Source: Leifsonia sp. C5G2
Lineage (GTDB): Bacteria > Actinomycetota > Actinomycetes > Actinomycetales > Microbacteriaceae
Length of the DNA stretch: 64,000 nt
Direction: 5' to 3'
NCBI RefSeq assembly: GCF_013359685.1
Contig: NZ_JABFMV010000009.1
Location: 1-64,000, forward strand
The position numbers and the translations under genes were made by a program. Positions 16,108 through 24,893 of this stretch are shown piece after piece. The stretch's first letter is position 1, and each line of letters begins with the position of its first letter. The notes below the pieces were generated by a model. That model had not been told where the DNA came from. It made no database searches and saw only the letters and a program-made list of their open reading frames with translations.

Positions 16108-18288
16108 ATGAACGACCACACCGAGCACGACGGGCGCGACCACCGCGCCCACTCCACCTCGACCGAGACCGCCGAGAACCACGAGGCCCACGACGTGGGC
16201 GAGCACGCCGGACACGACATGGCCGGACACGCCGGTCACGGCGGAATGGGTGGGCACGCCGGCCACGGCGACCATGTCGGCCAGTTCCGTCGTCTGTTCT
16301 GGATCATGCTCATCATCGCCGTCCCCGTCGTCGGCTTCTCCTCGATGTTCGCGATGATCCTGGGGTACCCGCTGCCGGACGCCGCCTGGGTGGCGTGGAT
16401 CTCGCCGATCCTCGGAACGGTCATGTACGTCTGGGGCGGTCGCCCATTCCTCACTGGCGCCGTCGGTGAACTGCGGGCGCTCAAACCCGGCATGATGCTG
16501 CTGATCGCGTTGGCGATCACGGTCGCGTTCCTGGCGTCCTGGGGTGCGAGCCTGGGGATCCTGGATCACGAACTCGACTTCTGGTGGGAGCTCGCCCTCC
16601 TCATCGTGATCATGCTGCTGGGCCACTGGATCGAGATGCGGTCACTGGCACAGACCACCTCCGCCCTCGACTCACTGGCAGCGCTGCTGCCCGACGAGGC
16701 CGAACGCGTCGAGGGTGACAGCACGGTGCAGGTCGCCCCCGCCGACCTCGGGGTCGGCGACGTCGTCGTCGTCCGCCCCGGTGGCCGCATCCCCGCCGAC
16801 GGACGCGTCGTTTCCGGCTCGGCGAGCATGGACGAGTCGATGATCACCGGCGAATCCAGCACCGTGCGCCGCGACGTCGGAGACGCCGTCGTCGCGGGCA
16901 CCGTCGCAACCGACTCCGGTCTGCGCGTTGAAATCACCGCGGTCGGCGACGACACCGCGCTCGCCGGTATCCAACGCCTGGTCAGCGACGCCCAGAATTC
17001 CTCGTCCCGCGCCCAGCGGATCGCCGACACCGCCGCCGGGTGGCTGTTCTGGTTCGCCCTCGGCGCGGCGATCATCACCGCGGTCGTCTGGACCCTGCTC
17101 GGCCTGCCGGATGAGGCCGTCGTGCGCACCATCACGGTTCTGGTCATCGCCTGCCCGCACGCCCTCGGTCTGGCCATCCCGCTCGTCGTCGCCATCTCGA
17201 CCGAACGCGCCGCCCGCGGCGGAGTGCTCATCAAGGATCGGCTCGCCCTGGAGAGCATGCGCACCATCGACACGGTGCTGTTCGATAAGACCGGCACCCT
17301 GACCAAGGGCGAACCCAGCGTCACCGCGATCGAGACCACCGACGGCACCACCTCCGATCGACTGCTGGCACTGGCCGCCGCCGCCGAGGCGGACTCCGAG
17401 CACCCGCTGGCACGGGCCATCGTCAACGCCGCAGCCGCTCGCCATGTGACCGTCGGCGCAGCCGCAGGTTTCGAATCCTCCCCCGCGGTCGGAGTGTCGG
17501 CCACGGTCGACGGCCACCACGTCCAGGTCGGCGGCCCGAACCTGCTGCACGAAGCCGGAGTGGACGAACTCCGGATCGCCGACGCCTGGCGAGAGGACGG
17601 CGCCATCATCCTGCACGTCCTGGTCGACGGACAGGTGGCCGGTGCGCTCAAACTTGCCGACGAGATCCGCGAGGAGTCCCGGCAAGCGGTTGACGCCCTC
17701 CACGCTCAGAACGCGCAGGTCGTGATGATCACCGGCGACGCAGACGCCGTAGCCAGATCGGTCGCCAACGAACTCGGCATCGACCGGTACTTCGCCGGAG
17801 TGCGGCCAGAGGACAAGTCCGCGAAGGTCAAGGAGCTCCAGGCGGAGGGACGCAAGGTGGCGATGGTCGGCGACGGCGTCAACGACGCCCCCGCTCTTGC
17901 CCAGGCCGACGTCGGAATCGCCATCGGCGCCGGCACCGACGTCGCGATCGCCTCCGCAGGAGTGATCCTCGCCAGCGACGACCCGCGTTCCGTGCTGTCG
18001 GTCATCGAACTCTCCCGCGCAAGCTACCGCAAGATGAAGCAGAACCTGTGGTGGGCAGCCGGGTACAACCTCATCTCCGTGCCGCTTGCCGCCGGCGTGC
18101 TCGCACCAATCGGGTTCGTCCTGCCGATGTCGGTCGGCGCGATCCTCATGTCGTTGTCCACGATCGTCGTCGCCCTGAACGCTCAGCTGCTGCGCCGGCT
18201 CGACCTGCGACCAGAGACCAGCGCCCGCGTTGCCCTCGACCGAAATCGCACCCAGCCGGCGACGCCGGCACCCGCATCCCGAACCTGA
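16108..18288 (+). CDS. copB: P1B-type ATPase (CPH type, CopB-like)
   Basis: A 726-residue heavy-metal ATPase. The first 60 residues are His-rich, with several HAGH repeats that could bind copper, in place of an HMA domain. The transport motif is CPH ([13 protein letters not shown]), which in CopB-type pumps is associated with copper or silver export. [14 protein letters not shown] and GDGVND are present. ATG 16108 follows a GTGAAGG-type ribosome-binding site. Having both CPC and CPH pumps in one operon gives two export routes with different preferences. Confidence 0.92.
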   Translation: MNDHTEHDGRDHRAHSTSTETAENHEAHDVGEHAGHDMAGHAGHGGMGGHAGHGDHVGQFRRLFWIMLIIAVPVVGFSSMFAMILGYPLPDAAWVAWISPILGTVMYVWGGRPFLTGAVGELRALKPGMMLLIALAITVAFLASWGASLGILDHELDFWWELALLIVIMLLGHWIEMRSLAQTTSALDSLAALLPDEAERVEGDSTVQVAPADLGVGDVVVVRPGGRIPADGRVVSGSASMDESMITGESSTVRRDVGDAVVAGTVATDSGLRVEITAVGDDTALAGIQRLVSDAQNSSSRAQRIADTAAGWLFWFALGAAIITAVVWTLLGLPDEAVVRTITVLVIACPHALGLAIPLVVAISTERAARGGVLIKDRLALESMRTIDTVLFDKTGTLTKGEPSVTAIETTDGTTSDRLLALAAAAEADSEHPLARAIVNAAAARHVTVGAAAGFESSPAVGVSATVDGHHVQVGGPNLLHEAGVDELRIADAWREDGAIILHVLVDGQVAGALKLADEIREESRQAVDALHAQNAQVVMITGDADAVARSVANELGIDRYFAGVRPEDKSAKVKELQAEGRKVAMVGDGVNDAPALAQADVGIAIGAGTDVAIASAGVILASDDPRSVLSVIELSRASYRKMKQNLWWAAGYNLISVPLAAGVLAPIGFVLPMSVGAILMSLSTIVVALNAQLLRRLDLRPETSARVALDRNRTQPATPAPASRT

Positions 18289-18305
18289 CCGCCCTTGGAG
18301 CCTTA

Positions 18306-18623
18306 ATGAACGACACCACGACCACCGCCGAGCACGAACACCAGCACGGCTACATCACCGACAAAGCCGGATACATGCGGCGCCTCAGCCGGATCGAAGG
18401 GCAAGCCCGCGGAATCGCGCGAATGGTCGATGAAGAGCAGTACTGCATCGACATCCTCACCCAGATCTCCGCCCTGACCTCCGCACTCAAGAGCGTCGCC
18501 CTCGGCCTCGTCGACGACCACCTGAAACACTGCGTCACCGACGCCGTGCTACTGGGCGGGGACGAAGGCCAGGCCAAGATCCAGGAAGCCAGCGACGCCA
18601 TCGCCCGACTCGTGCGTTCGTGA
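18306..18623 (+). CDS. csoR: CsoR copper-sensing repressor
   Basis: A 105-residue CsoR/RcnR-family regulator. The metal-site residues are visible as Cys in QYCIDIL, then His and Cys in DHLKHCV, matching the Cys-His-Cys pattern of Cu(I)-sensing CsoR. The His-rich N-terminus (EHEHQHG) is an addition. It is the last gene of the copZ-copA-YHS-copB-csoR run, 17 nt after copB, and should repress the operators at 13151-13202 when copper is low. Confidence 0.93.
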   Translation: MNDTTTTAEHEHQHGYITDKAGYMRRLSRIEGQARGIARMVDEEQYCIDILTQISALTSALKSVALGLVDDHLKHCVTDAVLLGGDEGQAKIQEASDAIARLVRS

Positions 18624-18637
18624 CGGGTCCCGTGGGC

Positions 18638-18916
18638 TCAGCTTCCAGAACGACCCAACTCGTCCCGACGCCTGGCGTACTCGTCGTGGTCGATCTCGCC
18701 TCGGGCGTACCGTTCATCGAGAATGTCCCGAGGCGACGGACGCCCTGGCTGAACCGCACCACTACCGGCGGACGGACCACGCCGGCTAAGAGTGACCACC
18801 AGCACGATCACAACCGCGATGATCAGCAACGGCACAATCAGCCAAATGATCCACCACGCCCCCATGCCGCCCATCATCCACCCGTACACGTCCGCCTCCT
18901 CAAACGATTTCTCCAT
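18638..18916 (-). CDS. SHOCT-domain small membrane protein
   Basis: A 92-residue protein with an N-terminal Met/Gly/Trp segment (MMGGMGAWW), one membrane helix (IIWLIVPLLIIAVVIVLVV) and a C-terminal SHOCT motif (DILDERYARGEIDHDEYARR). SHOCT domains are short helical oligomerization modules. It is convergent with csoR and divergent from the DUF6153 gene. Confidence 0.85.
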   Translation of the reverse strand: MEKSFEEADVYGWMMGGMGAWWIIWLIVPLLIIAVVIVLVVTLSRRGPSAGSGAVQPGRPSPRDILDERYARGEIDHDEYARRRDELGRSGS

Positions 18917-18968
18917 TCAGCTTGGACGCGAATGTGGAGACGGATGGGGCATTAGGTCCCGTCAGCGT

Positions 18969-18987
18969 TAAACCCCCGGCGGGTATC
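18969..18987. promoter_or_regulatory. Possible CsoR-type operator upstream of DUF6153 gene
   Basis: The sequence TAAACCCCCGGCGGGTATC shares the GGGTATC half-site with the two copZ operators, but its left half is degenerate. It lies 40 nt before the DUF6153 start, where a CsoR site would place the second copper transcript under the same control. Confidence 0.3.
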
Positions 18988-19026
18988 CAGACTGCGCCGG
19001 TAGTTTGTCTCCCGGAAGGAGGAGAA

Positions 19027-19488
19027 ATGCTCGCCGACAGCATCTCGATGCGCACCCGCACCTGGCGCTGCGTGCTCGTCCTCCTCTTCGCGGTCGCGGG
19101 CATCGTGACCGGGATCCTCGCCATGCACGTTGTCAGCACGCCTATGGGCGAACCACACGGGTTCGTCGCGGTCCAGCCAGCGGTATCCGCGTCGACAGTG
19201 TCACACCCAGACCAATCGCACCCTGCAGTTTCCAGCCAGGCGATGTCCGACACCAGGGCGGGCGGGGGATGCGCTATCGACGGCTGTGATCCGATGCACG
19301 ACACGACTGCCATGATCTGCACGCTCGCGCTGCTCGCCGCGACGATCCTCCTGATCGCCCCGGTACTCAGCCGGGCGCTCCTCGGCCTGGGCTCCCGGGC
19401 TGCACCCACGACCCTGGCCCGGATGATCACGCGCAGGGTCGGATCATCACCACCGTCTCTTCTCGCACTGTCTATCGATCGCAGATGA
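19027..19488 (+). CDS. DUF6153-type membrane protein of copper cluster
   Basis: A 153-residue protein with a first membrane helix near residues 15-38, an extracytoplasmic segment with several His residues and a Cys-containing stretch (GGGCAIDGCDPMHD), and a second helix near residues 105-128. The ATG at 19027 is preceded by GGAAGGAGG, which fixes the start; a frame reaching further upstream has no such site. The layout fits the DUF6153 family seen in actinobacterial copper loci. Function is not established. Confidence 0.72.
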   Translation: MLADSISMRTRTWRCVLVLLFAVAGIVTGILAMHVVSTPMGEPHGFVAVQPAVSASTVSHPDQSHPAVSSQAMSDTRAGGGCAIDGCDPMHDTTAMICTLALLAATILLIAPVLSRALLGLGSRAAPTTLARMITRRVGSSPPSLLALSIDRR

Positions 19489-19571
19489 CGCACACCGCAC
19501 ACCGCGCATCGCGCGGTGTTGCTTCAGCGTGCCTACCATCCGCAGATTCATACGACGAAAGAGACCCCACA

Positions 19572-20177
19572 ATGAACATCCGACTGATCGCGATCGCCTC
19601 CGGCGCACTCCTGACCGCCGCCGCCTTGGCTGGCTGCACCGCGGGCGCCTCCGGAAAGGACCCAGGCATGGGCAGCATGTCCGGGATGACCCACGGGAGC
19701 TCGAGCCCCGCCGCCACCTCCGACCACAACCAGGCCGACGTCACCTTCGCCATGAGCATGGTGCCCCACCACCAGCAGGCCATCGAAATGTCCGACACGC
19801 TCCTTGCCAAGCAGGGCATCGACGCCCGGGTGACCGAACTCGCGCAGAAGATCAAGGCCGCGCAGCAGCCGGAGATCGACACCATGAATGGCTGGCTCGA
19901 CACCTGGGGCCAGAAATCCGACATGGGCGGCATGGACATGGGCGGCGACGGCACGATGTCGCAACAGGACATGGACGCGCTGAGGAACGCGTCCGGCGCA
20001 GACGCGTCGAAGCTGTTCCTCACCCAGATGATCCAGCACCACCAGGGCGCCATCACCATGGCCACGACCGAGACCGAACAGGGCACGGCCACCGACGCCG
20101 TCGCGCTGGCGAAGAAGATCGCCGCCGCACAGAGCGCCGAGATCGCCACCATGAAGCAGCTCCTCGCCAGCCTCTGA
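19572..20177 (+). CDS. DUF305 lipoprotein (CopM-like)
   Basis: A 201-residue lipoprotein with signal peptide and lipobox LAGC (Cys22). It has a Met-rich linker (MGSMSGMTHG) and two DUF305 repeats, each with the MVPHHQQAI or MIQHHQGAI signature and a matching exit helix. DUF305 proteins such as CopM bind copper in the periplasmic or cell-wall space. The linker and the Met-rich loop at 115-125 add likely Cu(I) ligands. It is followed by the multicopper oxidase gene 104 nt downstream. Confidence 0.9.
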   Translation: MNIRLIAIASGALLTAAALAGCTAGASGKDPGMGSMSGMTHGSSSPAATSDHNQADVTFAMSMVPHHQQAIEMSDTLLAKQGIDARVTELAQKIKAAQQPEIDTMNGWLDTWGQKSDMGGMDMGGDGTMSQQDMDALRNASGADASKLFLTQMIQHHQGAITMATTETEQGTATDAVALAKKIAAAQSAEIATMKQLLASL

Positions 20178-20281
20178 ACCGGTCGCACCAGACGCGGGCG
20201 CCGTCACCCCTCCCCCTCGTGGCGGCGCCCGCCCCTCCCCACTCCTCACGGCCCTCTAGCCGCTTCCTCTCTGGACATCTG

Positions 20282-21814
20282 ATGAACTCTTCGAACCTCA
20301 CCCGGCGCAGCCTTCTCCTCGGCGGCGCCGGGGTCGCCACCGCCTTCGCCCTGGCCGCCTGCACCGGCGGACCGAACCTCCTCACCGCGACCAGCAGCCC
20401 CGTCACCGCTGCCGAAACGGCCCGGCGGCGCACCGGGCGAACAACCCGCGTCCAGCTCACCGCCGCCAAGACCGACATCGACCTGGCCGGGCGCACCGCC
20501 TCCACCTGGGCCTACAACGGTGAAGTCCCCGGCCCCACCATCCGGGCACATGTCGGTGACATCATCCGCGCGCACGTCACCAACCAGCTCCCGGACGACA
20601 CCACCGTCCACTGGCACGGCATCGCCCTCCGCAACGACATGGACGGCGTTCCCCCGATCACCCAGCAGCCGATCGGCCCCGGAGCTTCGTTCGACTACGC
20701 GTTCACCGCCGACGCCCCGGGAACCTATTGGTACCACCCGCACGTCGGCCCGCAACTCGACCGCGGCCTCCAGGGCCCGCTGGTCATCGAAGACCCCCGC
20801 GAACCCCTCAACTACGACCACGACTGGGTACTCGTGCTGGACGACTGGCTCGACGGCGTCACCGCGACACCCGACCAGGTACTCGCCGACCTCAAGAAAG
20901 GCATGAAAGGCATGGGCGGGATGGGAGGAATGGGCGGCATGATGGGCGGCGGCCAGGACGGCACCCCGACCCGCGCCGGCAACCTGCTCACCGGAACCGG
21001 CTCCAACCTGCTCGGCGGCGACGCCGGAGACGTCTACTACCCCTACTACCTCATCAACGGACGCCCAGCCGGAGACCCGGCCACCTTCACCGCCAAGCCC
21101 GGGCAACGGGTGCGGCTGCGCATCATCAACGCCGGCGGCGACACCGCCTTCCGATTTTCGGTCGGCGGCCACCGGCTCACCGTCACACACACCGACGGTT
21201 ACCCGGTGAACCCGGTCGAGGGCGACAGCATCCTGCTCGGGATGGGCGAACGCTACGACGCGATCGTCACCGTCGCCGACGGTGCCTTCCCGATCGTGGC
21301 CGAGGCCGTCGGCAAAGCCGACCGCGGCTTCGGCGTCCTCCGCTCCAACTCTGGGAGCCCCACACCCACCGCGAACGGTTACACGGCCTCTGACACGTCA
21401 CCGGTCACAGCGGCGGTACTGAGCGCCACCTCTGCAGACACCCTGCAGCGGCGCAGAATCGACCGCCGCATCGACATCGCCCTCACCGGCGGAATGATGA
21501 AGTACGACTGGGGCATCAATGGCAAAGCCTTCGACATGAACAACCCGCTCGACGGCGCCTACACGGTCCGGGAAGGCGAACGCGTCCAGCTCACCATCGC
21601 CAACCAGACCATGATGTGGCACCCGTTCCACGTTCACGGCCACACGTTCCAGCTCGACGGCGGCCCGCGAAAGGACACTGCGATCGTGTTGCCGCACCGA
21701 TCTCTCACGGTGCTACTGGATGCCTACAACCCGGGCCAATGGATGACGCACTGCCACAACATCTACCACGCCGAATCAGGGATGATGGCCGTCCTCGGCT
21801 ACGAGAAGAGCTGA
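20282..21814 (+). CDS. Multicopper oxidase, Tat-exported
   Basis: A 510-residue three-domain multicopper oxidase, likely oxidizing Cu(I) to the less toxic Cu(II) outside the membrane. A twin-arginine signal (TRRSLLLGG) is combined with a lipobox-like LAAC, so it may be anchored. Copper ligands are present as HWHG (110-113), YHPH (151-154), HPFHVHGH and the C-terminal HCHNIYH. A Met/Gly-rich insertion lies at residues 208-221, similar in position to substrate-binding Met segments of CueO. It belongs to the copper cluster. Confidence 0.93.
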   Translation: MNSSNLTRRSLLLGGAGVATAFALAACTGGPNLLTATSSPVTAAETARRRTGRTTRVQLTAAKTDIDLAGRTASTWAYNGEVPGPTIRAHVGDIIRAHVTNQLPDDTTVHWHGIALRNDMDGVPPITQQPIGPGASFDYAFTADAPGTYWYHPHVGPQLDRGLQGPLVIEDPREPLNYDHDWVLVLDDWLDGVTATPDQVLADLKKGMKGMGGMGGMGGMMGGGQDGTPTRAGNLLTGTGSNLLGGDAGDVYYPYYLINGRPAGDPATFTAKPGQRVRLRIINAGGDTAFRFSVGGHRLTVTHTDGYPVNPVEGDSILLGMGERYDAIVTVADGAFPIVAEAVGKADRGFGVLRSNSGSPTPTANGYTASDTSPVTAAVLSATSADTLQRRRIDRRIDIALTGGMMKYDWGINGKAFDMNNPLDGAYTVREGERVQLTIANQTMMWHPFHVHGHTFQLDGGPRKDTAIVLPHRSLTVLLDAYNPGQWMTHCHNIYHAESGMMAVLGYEKS

Positions 21815-21860
21815 GTCAACGGGCTACAGCCCGCGCCAGGATCCGGGTAGCAGTGGAGGC

Positions 21861-22601
21861 ATGACGCCTCCCCACGCGATAACGCCTGCCCTGGGCGATT
21901 TCCCCACCTGGCTCAACGTCCTCGCCTGGACTTCCCTCGGGATCGGCATCGCCTGCACCATCGGCGTCGCCGTCGATGTGATCCGACGACCGCAGAAGAT
22001 GGCCGTGATGAACGTCGTCTGGCCCGTCTCCATGCTGTTCGGAGGATTCCTCTGGCTCGGCGGCTACCTCCGCTGGGGACGCACACCCGCACCTTCACAG
22101 AATGCGGACGATGCGGAGACGCCCATGGCGGTGGCCGTCGGCACCGGTACCAACCACTGCGGGGCCGGCTGCGCGCTCGGGGACCTCATCGCGGAGTGGG
22201 TCGCCTTCCTCATCCCAGCCGTCGCCGTCGCGTTCGGCTGGGGTTGGCTCTTCCAGGACAAAATGTTCGCCGTCTGGATCCTCGACTTCATCCTCGCCTT
22301 CGGACTCGGCATCATCTTCCAGTACTTCGCCATCGCCCCCATGCGCGGGCTCGGACTCGGCAAAGGCCTGATCGAAGCGCTCAAAGCCGACGCCGCCTCC
22401 ATCACCTCCTGGCAGGTCGGTATGTACGGGGCGATGGCGCTGATCCAGCTCGTTCTGTTCCCCGCACTCTTCGGCGGCCGCGCCCCGGTCAACTCGCCCG
22501 AGTTCTGGTTCGCAATGCAATGGGCGATGCTGCTGGGATTCGTAACGGCGTACCCGGTCAATTGGCTGCTCATTCGAGTGGGCATCAAAGAGCGGATGTA
22601 A
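21861..22601 (+). CDS. DUF4396-type membrane protein
   Basis: A 246-residue integral membrane protein with six to seven predicted helices and a cytosolic or lumenal HCGAGCALGD segment near residue 98 resembling a metal-binding loop. The pattern fits the DUF4396 family, which often accompanies multicopper oxidases. It starts 46 nt after the oxidase gene with a GGAGGC ribosome-binding site. Confidence 0.78.
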   Translation: MTPPHAITPALGDFPTWLNVLAWTSLGIGIACTIGVAVDVIRRPQKMAVMNVVWPVSMLFGGFLWLGGYLRWGRTPAPSQNADDAETPMAVAVGTGTNHCGAGCALGDLIAEWVAFLIPAVAVAFGWGWLFQDKMFAVWILDFILAFGLGIIFQYFAIAPMRGLGLGKGLIEALKADAASITSWQVGMYGAMALIQLVLFPALFGGRAPVNSPEFWFAMQWAMLLGFVTAYPVNWLLIRVGIKERM

Positions 22602-23000
22602 GGCCGAGGGCACTCCAAACGTCAATCACGATCGGCATTGGCCTGGGAGAGGTCAAACATTGAGGGGATCGCGTCATCGCAGGCGCAAAGGGCATCGACC
22701 GAGAGGTGTGGGAGGCCGACGAGAGAGAAGAACCAAATATCGACAGACAACGAAATGAGAGAGCCAGCCCAAGAGAGAAGAACTGACACGAGGAGACAAG
22801 AGAGGCCAGGGCAAGAGCAACAGGAGAGACAAGAGATAGACGATGCACGTAGGCACTTATGCAGTGAGGGCTTAGCGGAGCGTCGTCTCGTGCACTCTCC
22901 CGGACCCGAGCTGCTGGCCGTTTGGTCAGCAACGCCGCGTCGAATCTTCATGCGCTTGACGTGCCAACCCGAAATCTAAAACCCCGCCAGAGCGGGCGCC
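22602..23000. other. Gene-free, purine-rich spacer
   Basis: No gene is recognised. From about 22,700 to 22,850 the plus strand is strikingly rich in A and G, with the 12-mer AGAGAGAAGAAC repeated exactly 50 bp apart (22722-22733 and 22772-22783). Open frames on the minus strand here are merely Leu/Ser-rich by-products of this composition. It marks the boundary between the copper cluster and the mobility module. Confidence 0.5.
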
Positions 23001-23903
23001 TTAGCCTACGAACGAGTTGCCCTTGCCGAGGTTGCAGTCCGCACACAGGGTCTGCAAGTTTTCGAGAACTGTGAGGCCACCGTGACTAACCGGAAGGATG
23101 TGATCTACGTGGAGAGTGACTCCCTCCGACTGGGATGCGCCGCACATTTGGCACCTGAAGTTATCGCGCCTCATCACCTTGGTCCGGACCCCTACCGTCA
23201 TCAGCTTCCGTTCACGATCGCGAAGGAATTGCGCAGTTGACTGTCGCGCTCGCTCGGCTTGAGCTGCGGAGAGTCCTTGCTGCAACTGTCCAAAGTCCCA
23301 GGTGATGGTCCGCGCGTACGAGTTCTTACCCTTGGGGCTCGTGTACCGCACAGTAGAGGTGATCCTGGCCTTGGGCGTCGGACATGCGAGTTTTCGCCGA
23401 TGCAGCAGCCGTCGCTCGATCGCGGCGAATTGCTCGGGACTGAGCCGGGGGTCGCTGCTCTTGCCGAGCTCGAGATGTTCGATGAGCTCGAAGTCGTGCT
23501 GGTAAGACTTGTAGTTCTGAATTGGAGATGCCCGCAGGCCGATTGCCTGCTCGAACCACTGCTCGTTGTCGAGCACGGTTCGGCTCAAGTAGCTACTGAG
23601 ATCGAATCGGTCGTATTTGGCTTTCGAGTCGACCCGCGCGGAGAAGTCTTTTCGAACCGCCGGGTGCTTCTGGAAGTGCGGCCGATATGCATTGTTGAGC
23701 CCTTCCAGTGCCTTGATCGCCGAGCTCGCTGCGCGGACGATCCGCCCTCGTCGAATGGCGATTACCGCCCACACGATGGCGCCGACTAGAACGAGACCAA
23801 CTACAAGGAGCGCAACTGGGATGAAGGGCGCGGAACCGATGAAGGAGGGGTCGGCGGTGATCGCTTCAGACAGCGCATCTGGCAACGGGGGTCCAACAAG
23901 CAC
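23001..23903 (-). CDS. Membrane-anchored HNH endonuclease-like protein
   Basis: A 300-residue protein with one N-terminal membrane helix (residues 26-50) followed by a basic stretch, a soluble helical middle region of unknown function, and a C-terminal HNH nuclease domain (residues 245-298). The HNH core is visible as CQMC, then HVDHILPVSHGG, NLQTLCADCN and GKGN, with two zinc-type CxxC pairs. Membrane anchoring is unusual for HNH enzymes. A role in element transfer or in defence against incoming DNA is possible but not shown. Confidence 0.8.
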   Translation of the reverse strand: MLVGPPLPDALSEAITADPSFIGSAPFIPVALLVVGLVLVGAIVWAVIAIRRGRIVRAASSAIKALEGLNNAYRPHFQKHPAVRKDFSARVDSKAKYDRFDLSSYLSRTVLDNEQWFEQAIGLRASPIQNYKSYQHDFELIEHLELGKSSDPRLSPEQFAAIERRLLHRRKLACPTPKARITSTVRYTSPKGKNSYARTITWDFGQLQQGLSAAQAERARQSTAQFLRDRERKLMTVGVRTKVMRRDNFRCQMCGASQSEGVTLHVDHILPVSHGGLTVLENLQTLCADCNLGKGNSFVG

Positions 23904-24326
23904 GCGCGGGTCTACCTTCGAGTCTACGTTTCACGGTCCGTTCGCAGTCTGTCGGCCATAACAGCAATACTGAACTCCCCAATCTGGGTGGATCACACCG
24001 AGTCTCGATCCACGATCAGAGCGCCCTCTCGGACACCGTTCGGTGGGTCGGCTTCGATGCCGTGGATCCGGATAGCAGGCCAGTAGACCGCACGTGACTC
24101 TAGTCGAGGCCGCCGCGCGCGGCGCTGTCCCTGTTGAGGTTTGAGGTCCTTTCCGCCGCCCGATCGTAGCTTCCTCCCGGTGCTCCGTGCCGGGCTTTCG
24201 CGGCGTATCCTCCCTCCGCTTCGCTCCAGTCCGGTACTCCACGGTCCCGGCACTGCGCACCTCCCACTCGCTCTCGATCACTCGCCGGAAGGCACTCAAA
24301 AACGATTGACCTTGGGAGTGAGCGAG
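23904..24326. other. Gene-free spacer in the mobility module
   Basis: About 420 nt without a convincing gene. Short frames on either strand are Arg/Pro/Thr-rich and lack ribosome-binding sites. It lies between divergent genes (HNH protein and the small gene ahead of the relaxase), so it probably holds their promoters. Confidence 0.45.
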
Positions 24327-24578
24327 ATGCGGCTATTCATCATCGACACCAGAAACATTGCCCCAGAACTGCAAGGCGGACTCGTAGGCATCGAAGGGTC
24401 CTCGAACCCGACTACCGCAGAGAAGAGGGAATGCGTAGAGACCGTGAGCCAGTACGTGTGGGAGGGGTGGGCGATCGCCGCCGACCCGCACACCCCTATC
24501 GGCTGGTTCGCCGCCCTCACCGCGGAGACAGCCTGCGTGCCATTCGTCAATCTGACCCGACTCGGAGGAACCCGGTAG
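24327..24578 (+). CDS. Small hypothetical protein upstream of relaxase
   Basis: An 83-residue soluble protein starting MRLFIIDTRN. The coding bias is good and a GGGAGTGAG ribosome-binding site precedes the ATG. I do not recognise a family. It is the first gene in the direction of the relaxase and may belong to the transfer module. Confidence 0.6.
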   Translation: MRLFIIDTRNIAPELQGGLVGIEGSSNPTTAEKRECVETVSQYVWEGWAIAADPHTPIGWFAALTAETACVPFVNLTRLGGTR

Positions 24579-24893
24579 CGGTCTTTGCCGTTGGGCCTGG
24601 GCCCAACGGATTTCCGATTTGCGCGTCAAAACCGGCTGGGAAACACAACGTGTAGGTATGGGGGCGTTCGATTCGGGTGCCGCACCGCAGGGCAGCTCGC
24701 CGACCGGACCGGTGGCGTGCCGGATCAGGTGTTCTCGGCCGGTCCGGAAGGGCGCGACCTGCCGGAAAGACCTCGGTGCGCGCTCAGAGCGCGCCAGCAC
24801 CGGTAGCAAACCGGAAGTACTAAGTGAGAGGAGAAATCTGAGCTCCCGGAAGGAGCCCGGACCACGACCTGACGAGAAGAGAAGTGAGTCCAC
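24579..24893. other. Candidate origin of transfer (oriT) region
   Basis: This 315-nt gene-free stretch lies immediately upstream of the relaxase gene, where oriT usually sits. It contains a perfect inverted repeat CCGTTGGGCC-TG-GGCCCAACGG (24588-24609), followed by an AT-richer stretch, and a second one GCGCGCTC-A-GAGCGCGC (24778-24794). The first could alternatively be a terminator for the small upstream gene, although no T-run follows. No nick site can be assigned by eye. Confidence 0.4.

Noticed and set aside
22622-22951. Minus-strand frame over the purine-rich tract
   Set aside because: Its Leu/Ser/Cys-rich product simply mirrors the A/G bias; no start signals.
23931-24299. Minus-strand frame in the mobility-module spacer
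   Set aside because: Arg/Thr/Pro-rich, no domain, no ribosome-binding site.
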